This document shows positions 45,101 through 54,849 of a DNA stretch of 64,000 nt, piece by piece; the first letter of the stretch is position 1; the number at the start of each line of letters is the position of its first letter. The notes under the pieces are model-generated. The model saw nothing but the letters and a program-made list of their open reading frames with translations. It was not told the DNA's origin and made no database searches. The translations under genes and the position numbers were made by a program. This DNA comes from Diadema setosum (Eukaryota > Echinodermata > Echinoidea > Diadematoida > Diadematidae): positions 29,873,894-29,937,893 of the forward strand of contig CM067070.1 of NCBI GenBank assembly GCA_033980235.1, written 5' to 3'.

Positions 45101-47245
45101 ACCAGGACTCTTGAGTCCTGGTAAACCTAACCTAACCGAGTAACCGTTAACATTTGTTAGGCCTAACATAACAGTAACACTGACGTAGCCCTGTATTGAC
45201 TTTGTCTTTGGCCGACTTACTGAGATGGTGAGTCTAAGTCTTTAACGTTAGTCTAAACGTAGTCGGTAGATCTGTCAGTGTCAGTGTCACCGGTTATTGT
45301 ATATGGTGCCTTCTCTAACGTACGTTAACAAGTTGATGTTAGTTATCTATGTCAACTTACTGATTCATACTGTCATCCTGTTGGATATCGCTGCAATATC
45401 ATCCGTGACGTGTTAATTTCGTGTCACAAAGACAAAAGTTGCCAAGATCTAATAGTATTAGATGTCTAGATCTAGATGTAGTCTAGATCTATAATATAAA
45501 TTTTGTGAACCACTGGTAACTTAAAAGTGAAAGGTCTAGACTTCACTTAGTCTATAATTAGACCAGACATTCATGAGGCAAAGGCGTATTTAGTAGATCT
45601 ATTCTTATTCTATTTTAACGTCAATTCCTACTAACTCGCCACATGTTATTCCTAAGGCCAAGGACTTCCGGGTTAGTGATTTTTTTTTTCATAAATACCA
45701 ACTAGCAGACGCGTTTCATTTGCATTCTTGTGCAGACTTCATGAAAATATGTGCAGAATGACTATCAAAGAAATATGATGCACATGACAATGCCAGTGTT
45801 TTATAGGTGAATGGTTAATACCTTTAAAAGCTGAATGATAATGTAGAGTCTAGGTCTAATTAAGATGTTACAGTCTCTGATAAGAAACAGGTTTGATTGT
45901 CATAGACTGTTTCCCAAATGCAGGTACATGTAGTAATATTCAGCTATTTCAATGCAATGCCTTGTTTACAAATACATGTAGATTTATATTCATGTGAATG
46001 ATAATTCAATTTCTACATGAGACATACTAAGTGCTAAACATAATATCTTGCATCAGTAAAATGTGTAAATGAAGAGACAATTTGAATATGCATCAAATAC
46101 GAACAGCAGCATTTTTTGACATTCTTTGATCCTGCATAGGCCTACCATTTTGTTTTATGTTTAATATAAATAGAGCAAAATAATTTCAACTTCAGTTTTG
46201 TTGGCTGATTTTTTTTTTCTTCTCAAAATTAAAGTTGTATCTTGTGCCATGATGTTTGATTTTAATCAAAAGTTGTTAATATCTTTCTTTTCTTTCAGAT
46301 GACTGGTGCCATGTAGTAGCGAAGAACTGGACTGTCTCAGAAAAGAAAAGGAAAAGTACAGGGTTGTGTACATCACCAACGGATGTGAATACAATGGTAA
46401 TGTAGAGTCTAGGTCTAATAAAGATGTTAAAGTCTCTGATAATAAACAAGTTTGATTGTCGTAGACTCTTTCCCAAATGCAATTAGTAATATTCAGCTTT
46501 TTCAAAGCAATGCCTTGTTTACAAGGACATGCAGATTTATTCATGTGAATAATAATTTAAATTCTACATGAGACTTACTAAGTGCTAGACATAAGATCTT
46601 GCATCATTAAAATATGTAAAAGGCGAGACGATTTGAATATGCATCAAAAACAGCAGTATTTTTTGACATTCTTTGATCCTGTATACCGTTTTGTTTTATG
46701 ATTAATATAAATAGAGTAAAATAATTTCAACTACAGTTTAGTTGGCTGATTTCTTTTTCTCAAAATGAAAGTTGTATCTTGTATCATGATGTTTGATTTT
46801 AATCGAAAGTTCTTAATTTCTGTCTTTTCTTTCAGATGACTGATGCCATGCAGTAGCGAAGAGCTGGACTGTTTCAGAGAAGAATAAAAAAGTACAGCAT
46901 CGTGCTGATCATCAAGGAATGTGAATACAATGGATTAGGAAAGAAGACAATCTACAGATAGGATAGAAGGGAGAAGTTGGGATGAAGGGCGACAACATAA
47001 GGACGGTATATCTACAGTGAAATGTGATTGTAAAGTGGAAACATGAAAGGAGATCCTAAGATTGAAGGTGAAAACAATGCATTCCATTCTGTGATGTCGT
47101 AATTACAATTTTGCTACACTTTAATAACACTACAGAGAGACATTTATATCAAGGAAAGCTTCATATGGATATGGAATGTTAGATTTTTTTAAGTGTTCAT
47201 TGGTATGTATTTCATGATAATAAAACAACTAATCCTGAAGGTTTT
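45101..47245 (+). ncRNA. Putative spliced transcript with duplicated exon
   Basis: A first exon ends at GAGATG|GTGAGT (45227). Two internal/terminal exons follow strong acceptors, TCTTTTCTTTCAG in both cases: exon A 46299-46396, with donor ATG|GTAATG, and exon B from 46836 to a polyadenylation word AATAAA at 47219. The intron plus exon were duplicated in tandem (about 45838-46396 and 46397-46930). Exon A is open in one frame (DWCHVVAKNWTVSEKKRKST), but exon B has a stop at its second codon in that frame, and the first exon is stopped in the matching phase. A noncoding or decayed coding transcript fits best. The start of exon 1 is not defined. Confidence 0.4.
45838..46930 (+). repeat. Tandem duplication of intron and exon
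   Basis: TAATGTAGAGTCTAGGTCTA, AGATGTTA.AGTCTCTGAT, CTACATGAGAC.TACTAAGTG, CATGATGTTTGATTTTAATC and CTTTTCTTTCAGATGACTG occur in both copies about 540-560 bases apart. Copies differ by scattered substitutions and small gaps. Confidence 0.9.
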
Positions 47246-47511
47246 GTGTGGTAATTATAACCTTGTGATAAATCTTTATAGATTTCTAAGAGCACATTGG
47301 CAATATTTAGATGATGCTGTAATCACATTAAGTTCTATTCTCCTTTATTCTTTTATTTATTATTTTGTTGTCTTCAACCCACTTTGAATGTGTCACGTAT
47401 GATTCTTATAAACATGGAACATGCACTCCATGTAACTGATAGGACTTATAACAAATTGACATAATTATTCAACCATCACTAGACAGTTCTGTTATAAGAT
47501 GTTCTTTATCA
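47246..47511. other. Intergenic, nothing seen
   Basis: AT-rich DNA between the transcript end and the SINE. Confidence 0.35.
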
Positions 47512-47690
47512 TTGCAACTGATTGACAAATTGCCCTACATCGACGTAAATAAGCACTGAATTGATCAGTGTTTAGTAGTAGCCATGATAAAAAATCATGG
47601 GCGTACATACTCGAGCAGGATTTGAACCTACGACCTCCTGATCACCGGACAGGCGTCATCTCCACTAGACCACCGAGCTTTCGCCCGAAA
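47512..47690 (-). mobile_element. tRNA-derived SINE
   Basis: In the minus sense an A box TGGTCTAGTGG (47662-47672) is followed by a B box GGTTCAAATCC (47618-47628) at the spacing of a tRNA promoter. The intervening arm does not give a clean 7-base anticodon loop, so this is not a functional tRNA gene. A tail of about 85 bases (47512-47600) follows. The tail occurs again at 47778-47861 without the tRNA-like head. Confidence 0.7.
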
Positions 47691-47777
47691 GCAAGTGTTG
47701 GTTCTAATCCTTATAGCATGCAGCGGGTACTGCTTTGTTATTTAAATTCATGAATTTCTTCCGTCGAGGTGTTTTTT

Positions 47778-47861
47778 CATTGCAACTGATTGACAAATTG
47801 CCCTACATCGACGTAAATAAGCACTGAATTGATCAGTGTTTAGTAGTAGCCATGATAAAAA
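47778..47861 (-). repeat. Second copy of the SINE tail
   Basis: It is identical to 47513-47596 over GCAACTGATTGACAAATTGC, CGACGTAAATAAGCACTG and TTTAGTAGTAGCCATGATAA. This high identity beside the complete element suggests a local duplication, not an old independent insertion. Confidence 0.85.
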
Positions 47862-49071
47862 CCATATAAATAGACAGCAAAACAGACAAATTTGTATCAA
47901 AAACGAAATAATACATTTAATTTGGCGCAATACACTATGTCAACTTTGATGGCTGTCATCTTGATTTTTTTTTTTTTTTTTGAGCGGTTGATCTAAATTT
48001 TGTCTTAAACTATCTATAACAAGATTGGTGCCAAGTTTCAAGCTACTATTTCTATTTGATTTTTTTTTTCTTTTTTTTTTTGCTTCATCTCATCTGCTTC
48101 AGAACAATCTACTTTGAAATAATAGCGATCAGTATCACCTGAGCTACCACTTGGTATGAAAAGTTAGTTTGCAGGCACAAACCCGTGTCTGTCAAAGAAA
48201 AAGTCTGCATTTGTCAATACTACTACACGCACCACTGGCACTGCTGCAAGCACCAGTGCAAGTGGTGCGTGTAGTAGTCTTTGCGCGCGCAGACTTTTTT
48301 ACGAACAACAAGGTGTTGGTCACAACTAAAGTGGCCATTTTTACATAGTGAGTTTTCAAGTTTGAGACATTATAACTCCTGAACCAAAACCGGTACTGAC
48401 CCCTAATTTTCTCCAAATATTATTTATATGTCAAACAAAATTCTTGAATCGTTTCAAGATAATCCTTCGGTCTTTCTCTGATTTATGCTGAATCAAGCAT
48501 TTTCATGATTTTACTTTTTTCAGAAAAATATCAAAAAAGAGTGTTTTTCCCTTAAAATCTCAATCCATTTATCACAATAACCCACAAAAATGGTATCAAC
48601 TTGTAGAAAATTTTATTCTCTTTCATATGACATCACATTTGTTGAAATTTGATGTTTCTATCGAATTCTATCATTTAAATAACAAATTCAGTAAATATGG
48701 CGGCCATCTTGGACGCCATCTTGGATTTGGAGGCTTTCGCAACAAATTTTTTGAGGTAGACCAGTGGAATATTGTTTGTTACAATAAAAACTTGAAAATA
48801 AGCATGGTCTACTTAGTTTGTAGAGAGAGTGCAACTCGACCTCTGTTTTTAGCTTTTGGCCCCCCGGTTATTCGTACGACTACAGTGTACGCCTTCTCTT
48901 TATCGCACCGTCGATCGTCGTCACTCGTTAACTACACTGTATAAATCGTCAGATCAGATTATATATACATGTAGGTAGGGTGGCCATCATGGACGATGAC
49001 ACATCGTCATGGGTAGCGGATATTACCGCCGAGTTGTCCATTCTGAACGCGGACGATTGGGTCGGAGACCC
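47862..49071. other. Intergenic with a perfect-arm palindrome
   Basis: At 48221-48278 ACTACTACACGCACCACT pairs with its inverse around a CTGCTGCAAG centre, and CAGACTTTTT words lie outside it on both sides (about 48196-48303), suggesting a small element. AAGATGGCGGCC-type words in inverse lie at about 48699-48722. Poly-T tracts lie at about 47966-47980 and 48060-48080. No gene is supported; the 105-codon frame at 48627-48944 has no matched splice sites. Confidence 0.4.
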
Positions 49072-49640
49072 ATGGTAGCCCTACTACATATCGACCACCC
49101 CAATGCCGTATATTAAGATACGGCACTGGGACCACCCTTATTGAAACCGACCGCGTAAAATTCGCACACTGAACACTTAGTACGCACTTCTCTGCGCGCA
49201 AAGCACATAAAAATGGATTGGCTTTGAATGTAGATGAGGATGGTGTGGGAAAACGCGATAATTCATTGTTCATTAATGGTTTTAATCAAGGACAAAATTT
49301 CGAATGAATATTTTCACCGAATCGAAATGACAGCACAATGTAATGTCTATGGAAGTTTCTAAAAGTCTTCTAAAAAGCTTCGTACAACACGGTGTTCAAT
49401 ACAACTCGGTTTGCGTGCATTGTCAATGCAAAAACATTTTACCGCGGGGAGCTGAAACGAGGCCACGCAAGTTCGTCGGCGATATTTTTGCACTGAAACT
49501 TCGAATCGAAAACGAAACAACGGCATTTGATAGAGCTGGATTTTCTCAATCACGTTTTTTTACGTGAATTTCAGTGTTAAATATTCTTATCAAGCAGATA
49601 AACATTAGGCGGTCGATTAGTACATAGTAGGTCCAACCAT
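49072..49640 (+). mobile_element. 0.57-kb inverted-repeat element, copy 1
   Basis: It begins ATGGTAGCCCTACTACATAT followed by CGACC and ends GGTCGATTAGTACATAGTAG followed by GTCCAACCAT, an imperfect inverted pair. The whole element recurs in inverted orientation at 60405-60969. It carries an extra inverted segment, CCGTATATTAAGATACGG, at about 49107-49124, absent from copy 2. No coding is convincing. Confidence 0.8.
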
Positions 49641-49696
49641 ACTTGCCCTGGCGTGTGTAAATTCAGGACGGGGAGCGTTTTTTTTTTTTTTTTTAA

Positions 49697-49904
49697 GACG
49701 GCACAGATTGGGGCATGGCGCGTGTTAAACCTATGGGAAAAACGTTGGGTTAGGGTTTTTGGTTATGGTTATGGTTAGGGTTAGGGTTGGGGTTAGGATT
49801 AGGTTTAGGGTTAGGGTTAGATGGTTAGGGTTAGGATTAGGATTAGGGTTAGGTTTAGGGATAGGGTCCCCGATAGATTTTTAGTTTCCCCAATCTGTGC
49901 CGTC
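49697..49904. mobile_element. Short inverted-repeat element carrying TTAGGG repeats, copy 2
   Basis: The ends are a perfect 17-base inverted repeat, GACGGCACAGATTGGGG and its inverse. The interior is collinear with 920-1135, including the same order of TTAGGG variants. Poly-T lies immediately left and poly-A immediately right, extending the inverted symmetry or marking the target. Confidence 0.85.
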
Positions 49905-50093
49905 TAAAAAAAAACACGCGGACGGGGAAGCGACTGTGCCCGTGCAGGGCCAACGGCCACAGTTGCACTGCACAGTGTACCTGTGGCCGTGGTAGAAGGG
50001 GGCCGTGCACCAACCGACATACCTTCAAGTCGAAGTAGGGCCTAAACTAACTATACACAGCCCAGTCGCCGCATTTCGCGGAGCGTATTAACA
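49905..50093. other. Spacer with palindromic element
   Basis: A CACAGCCCAGTCGCCGC half and a GCGTATTAACAGCGTCTGG half form a small foldback whose right part leads directly into the tandem array. Confidence 0.5.
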
Positions 50094-51952
50094 GCGTCTG
50101 GTCGGGCTAGGCCTAAACTAGAATCTATTATTGTTAGATCTATCGTCTTTGAACCTATAGTTCCCCTGTTTAAACGTTAGAGTTCTACCAGATCTATTGG
50201 GTTAGACTACATGTATGATGGAGCTTGCGGGAATTTGCATAACTTGATTGATATGAAAAACTTCTCATTTAATGGGACTAATTACATTAAACTGACCCAG
50301 CAAATGTCACTTCAATTACGGCATTATCATAATTTGACATAAATGAGAACTTAGAGAAGTTTTTCGCGGAATTATACATAGAAAAAATAGGCCTACTTGT
50401 CGATCAAACGCAAATGCCCTAAAGTATTAGAAAAAGTCATTCCACTTCAATCATTGATTCATGTGTAGACTTCTACTTACACATCATCTGGATCTGGATT
50501 CCTTGAAGTTGTTGACTTGGCCAGCTGGGGTTGCTTGATTGGCGTAAGCCGTGGCAACACAATTCCACCGTGCATGTCGTAACACGAATTTGCACATTCT
50601 AAATAAAAATTCCTGCAAAACTGTTCATGCAACTCCAGCAAGTGGAAAGCAAATTTTTCATCGGCACGCTGACGCTGAAGCCTCCCCCTCTGGTCTCTTA
50701 CTTGTCCTCCAGCTAAGAACACGTCTCTCTGCGTTCTCCACTCGTCGATAGCGTCAAACAAGTAGATACGTTGCCTCGAGTTGGACGGCTGTTTGATCTC
50801 CATTGTGAGGTTTCATTACTAAACCAAAGCCAAGGCTAAGCCGAAACAGTACAGCACTTTTTATTGCAAACAGTACACGCATACCACACACAATATTGAT
50901 ATTGACATACCGGTACCGACGACTTTCTATCAACTTTGTTATGTTACGATCCGGCCCAACGTACTGTAAGCTGTACGTATAACACATGCAGCTGACCGCA
51001 GCAGACAACATTGCACGATGAGATCATAACAACCTGCCATATGGCCATATGCATTGCAACTTGCTATACATGAAGCTTAGAGTTTTAATATTTCTTCATC
51101 AAAGCATATTTATAAATACCAAATACTAAACAACGTAATATATGAATAATTTATGATATTGTTATATAATATTTTCAGACATTTTGAAATATTATTGCTT
51201 AGATTGCTGAAATTGGCACCATAGTGCATATAAACAGAGACTGGAGCCAGATACGTACGTACGTACACCACCGACGTACACCCGACAGCTCTCATTACTT
51301 CTTGTGTCGCGGACCGGGAGAGATTTTCATGCGCATGGCTGTTGTGCGGTTTTGTGCATGTACCCATTCGGCCCCATTCGGTAGGTATTCGGGCGTCCAT
51401 GTTGAAATTACAGTGGACAGCTCGCACGGCGCTCGTGCCCCATCTGGTTTTCGCTGGTGCGCTGCGTAGCGTCGTGTTCGGCATTCGGTACGTACGGGGG
51501 TACAATAACGGGAGGAGCAGCTTGTCGTGCTTTTCTACTGAGCTGCGAATCGCCTGCGACGACCGGCTGCCTTTAAATATAATTAAAAAGAATGGACATC
51601 TCAATAAACTGTAAACTGTATTATGCAAATGAAGTGAAACATTAATGTACGGTAATTGTTAGATAACTACATGTAATTATATTGATACTCGGTAAGTTTC
51701 CAGAGGAAAAAAAAAATGAAAATGCTCAATTGCATCGATAATTTTGCAAGCTACTGTGTTTTAATATTTTTAGTATATATCTAAAAACATATAACGGGAC
51801 TTTTATCATCCAGTTAACAAAATTGTCAAAGTACATAAATGATAGAGATTGTTGCCATTGAGTCGGGATACGTCGTTCTGCCTAATTACATTGATGAAAA
51901 GGTTGAGGCGCAGATATTTGTAAGTCAAGATACGTTCTTTTGGCATACTGAA
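50094..51952. repeat. Tandem array, unit 1, full length 1859 bases
   Basis: The unit begins GCGTCTGGTCGGGCTAGGCC. It contains about 948 bases (50504-51451) that are missing from the later units. The common part continues with GGTGCGCTGCGTAGCGTCGT and ends at the next GCGTCTGG. Confidence 0.9.
50481..50803 (-). CDS. Convincing first coding exon, unknown protein
   Basis: An ATG at 50803 opens 107 codons plus two bases to a consensus donor, GATGATGT|GTAAGT. The protein starts MEIKQPSNSRQRIYLFDAID, continues with EWRTQRDVFLAGGQ, a basic stretch VRDQRGRLQRQRADEK, a helical HLLELHEQFCRNFYLEC part and a Pro-rich end leading into DPDDV. Charge balance, absence of low complexity and the exact donor make it one of the two best exons in the window. 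The next exon on this strand is not evident; the downstream DNA is repeat. In later tandem units most of this exon is deleted, leaving only its last eight codons fused to other DNA. I do not recognise the family. Confidence 0.5.
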
Positions 51953-52039
51953 GCGTCTGGTCGGGCTAGGCCTAAACTAGAATCTATTATTGTTAGATCT
52001 ATCGTCTTTGAACCTATAGTTCCCCTGTTTAAACGTTAG
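51839..52039 (+). CDS. 66-codon repeated frame, copy 1
   Basis: The frame starts at an ATG just after an in-frame TAA and reads MIEIVAIESGYVVLPNYIDE then KVEAQIF, where an internal TTT|GTAAGT donor-like site occurs. It continues through the next unit border into KLESIIVRSIVFEPIVPLFK and stops. A T-rich ATTTTTAG acceptor lies about 70 bases upstream. The first part looks coding. It could be an exon ending at the GTAAGT, or a chance frame kept because the units are almost identical. Confidence 0.3.
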   Translation: MIEIVAIESGYVVLPNYIDEKVEAQIFVSQDTFFWHTEASGRARPKLESIIVRSIVFEPIVPLFKR

Positions 52040-52861
52040 AGTTCTACCAGATCTATTGGGTTAGACTACATGTATGATGGAGCTTGCGGGAATTTGCATA
52101 ACTTGATTGATATGAAAAACTTCTCATTTAATGGGACTAATTACATTAAACTGACCCAGCAAATGTCACTTCAATTACGGCATTATCATAATTTGACATA
52201 AATGAGAACTTAGAGAAGTTTTTCGCGGAATTATACATAGAAAAAATAGGCCTACTTGTCGATCAAACGCAAATGCCCTAAAGTATTAGAAAAAGTCATT
52301 CCACTTCAATCATTGATTCATGTGTAGACTTCTACTTACACATCATCTGGATCTGGATTCCTTGGTGCGCTGCGTAGCGTCGTGTTCGGCATTCGGTACG
52401 TACGGGGGTACAATAACGGGAGGAGCAGCTTGTCGTGCTTTTCTACTGAGCTGCGAATCGCCTGCGACGACCGGCTGCCTTTAAATATAATTAAAAAGAA
52501 TGGACATCTCAATAAACTGTAAACTGTATTATGCAAATGAAGTGAAACATTAATGTACGGTAATTGTTAGATAACTACATGTAATTATATTGATACTCGG
52601 TAAGTTTCCAGAGGAAAAAAAAAAATGAAAATGCTCAATTGCATCGATAATTTTGCAAGCTACTGTGTTTTAATATTTTTAGTATATATCTAAAAACATA
52701 CAACGGGACTTTTATCATCCAGTTAACAAAATTGTCAAAGTACATAAATGATAGAGATTGTTGCCATTGAGTCGGGATACGTCATTCTGCCTAATTACAT
52801 TGATGAAAAGGTTGAGGCGCAGATATTTGTAAGTCAAGATACGTTCTTTTGGCATACTGAA
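51953..52861. repeat. Tandem array, unit 2, 909 bases
   Basis: It is nearly identical to unit 1 after removal of the 948-base segment. The junction ATTCCTTGGTGCGC shows a two-base TG overlap between the two break points. Confidence 0.95.
52336..52536 (-). CDS. 66-codon deletion-fusion frame, unit 2
   Basis: The minus frame MHNTVYSLLRCPFFLIIFKG ends in RNPDPDDV and a stop, the last part being the end of the 50481-50803 exon brought in by the 948-base deletion. The same fusion is found in unit 3 (53245-53445). It is a product of the deletion and there is no reason to think it is made. Confidence 0.2.
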   Translation of the reverse strand: MHNTVYSLLRCPFFLIIFKGSRSSQAIRSSVEKHDKLLLPLLYPRTYRMPNTTLRSAPRNPDPDDV

Positions 52862-52948
52862 GCGTCTGGTCGGGCTAGGCCTAAACTAGAATCTATTATT
52901 GTTAGATCTATCGTCTTTGAACCTATAGTTCCCCTGTTTAAACGTTAG
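52748..52948 (+). CDS. 66-codon repeated frame, copy 2
   Basis: It is identical to 51839-52039 apart from one Val to Ile change at residue 13. See that entry. Confidence 0.3.
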   Translation: MIEIVAIESGYVILPNYIDEKVEAQIFVSQDTFFWHTEASGRARPKLESIIVRSIVFEPIVPLFKR

Positions 52949-53769
52949 AGTTCTACCAGATCTATTGGGTTAGACTACATGTATGATGGAGCTTGCGGGA
53001 ATTTGCATAACTTGATTGATATGAAAAACTTCTCATTTAATGGGACTAATTACATTAAACTGACCCAGCAAATGTCACTTCAATTACGGCATTATCATAA
53101 TTTGACATAAATGAGAACTTAGAGAAGTTTTTCGCGGAATTATACATAGAAAAAATAGGCCTACTTGTCGATCAAACGCAAATGCCCTAAAGTATTAGAA
53201 AAAGTCATTCCACTTCAATCATTGATTCATGTGTAGACTTCTACTTACACATCATCTGGATCTGGATTCCTTGGTGCGCTGCGTAGCGTCGTGTTCGGCA
53301 TTCGGTACGTACGGGGGTACAATAACGGGAGGAGCAGCTTGTCGTGCTTTTCTACTGAGCTGCGAATCGCCTGCGACGACCGGCTGCCTTTAAATATAAT
53401 TAAAAAGAATGGACATCTCAATAAACTGTAAACTGTATTATGCAAATGAAGTGAAACATTAATGTACGGTAATTGTTAGATAACTACATGTAATTATATT
53501 GATACTCGGTAAGTTTCCAGAGGAAAAAAAAAATGAAAATGCTCAATTGCATCGATAATTTTGCAAGCTACTGTGTTTTAATATTTTTAGTATATATCTA
53601 AAAACATATAACGGGACTTTTATCATCCAGTTAACAAAATTGTCAAAGTACATAAATGATAGAGATTGTTGCCATTGAGTCGGGATACGTCATTCTGCCT
53701 AATTACATTGATGAAAAGGTTGAGGCGCAGATATTTGTAAGTCAAGATACGTTCTTTTGGCATACTGAA
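52862..53769. repeat. Tandem array, unit 3, 908 bases
   Basis: It is nearly identical to unit 2; the one-base length change is in an A-run. It carries the same minus-strand fusion frame (53245-53445). Confidence 0.95.
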
Positions 53770-53856
53770 GCGTCTGGTCGGGCTAGGCCTAAACTAGAAT
53801 CTATTATTGTTAGATCTATCGTCTTTGAACCTATAGTTCCCCTGTTTAAACGTTAG
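53656..53856 (+). CDS. 66-codon repeated frame, copy 3
   Basis: It has the same protein as copy 2. See 51839-52039. Confidence 0.3.
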   Translation: MIEIVAIESGYVILPNYIDEKVEAQIFVSQDTFFWHTEASGRARPKLESIIVRSIVFEPIVPLFKR

Positions 53857-54144
53857 AGTTCTACCAGATCTATTGGGTTAGACTACATGTATGATGGAGC
53901 TTGCGGGAATTTGCATAACTTGATTGATATGAAAAACTTCTCATTTAATGGGACTAATTACATTAAACTGACCCAGCAAATGTCACTTCAATTACGGCAT
54001 TATCATAATTTGACATAAATGAGAACTTAGAGAAGTTTTTCGCGGAATTATACATAGAAAAAATAGGCCTACTTGTCGATCAAACGCAAATGCCCTAAAG
54101 TATTAGAAAAAGTCATTCCACTTCAATCATTGATTCATGTGTAG
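53770..54144. repeat. Tandem array, unit 4, partial
   Basis: It is identical to the start of the other units and ends abruptly at CATGTGTAG, where unrelated sequence begins. Confidence 0.95.
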
Positions 54145-54849
54145 CATGTACCTCACAGCAACATTACATCCACAGACTCTTATGAGAACTATGAGAAAAA
54201 AACACTACAAATGTCGGTAACTCACGTTACATAATTTGGACATGCAAAAATTTGGCATGTCTTATATTCAAAAGTTTCCTCAAACAAGAAACAGAGAGAC
54301 TCTAAAGTCTATTGTGTCAAAGTCATGGACTAACAACATACATCACCGAGTATGGTAAAAATTCAAATTGTCTTACATTCTCCAGGTATCGTCATGTGAA
54401 GCGGTAACTCACGTTACGGTAACTCACGTTACAGTTTGTCCACATGATCACAAGACGATTTTTTGTCTTAATAATCCAAAGAAAACTTACCAAGACAACT
54501 TTTTTTTTCACAAACAAACTCCATGAATAAAGAATCTAAATTGATTTGAACATTGATCTGACAGTAATTAATCCCATTTTATCCATGAGATTACCAAAAG
54601 GCAGGAAACTTTACGTTTAAAATACCAACTTGAAGATAAATTTCATTTTTAATTGAGTCGTTTTCCAAGCTTTCATTTGTACTGAGAGAAAAATTGTATT
54701 CAACAAAATGATATGAAACAGAGTTTATTTCATTAAATTACACTCTTTTTCCAGTTAACAAATGCATCAGTAATTGAGGATTTAATTGAGAATTTGATTT
54801 GATTGTTGTTTTTTTTTATTTTACTAGATTTAAATGGATTTCAGGCTAT
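54145..54849. other. Left flank of the foldback, with GGTAACTCACGTTAC words
   Basis: GGTAACTCACGTTAC occurs at 54216-54230, 54403-54417 and 54418-54432. Otherwise this is AT-rich noncoding DNA. Confidence 0.6.

Noticed and set aside
47609..47680. Functional tRNA gene
   Set aside because: A and B boxes are good, but the anticodon arm and acceptor stem do not pair properly, and a SINE tail follows.
51110..51628. 172-codon minus frame in unit 1 of the tandem array
   Set aside because: The composition is uneven, it spans a CpG patch and AT-rich end, and it is cut by the deletion in other units without consequence. A chance frame is more likely than a second gene overlapping the promoter side of the 50803 exon.
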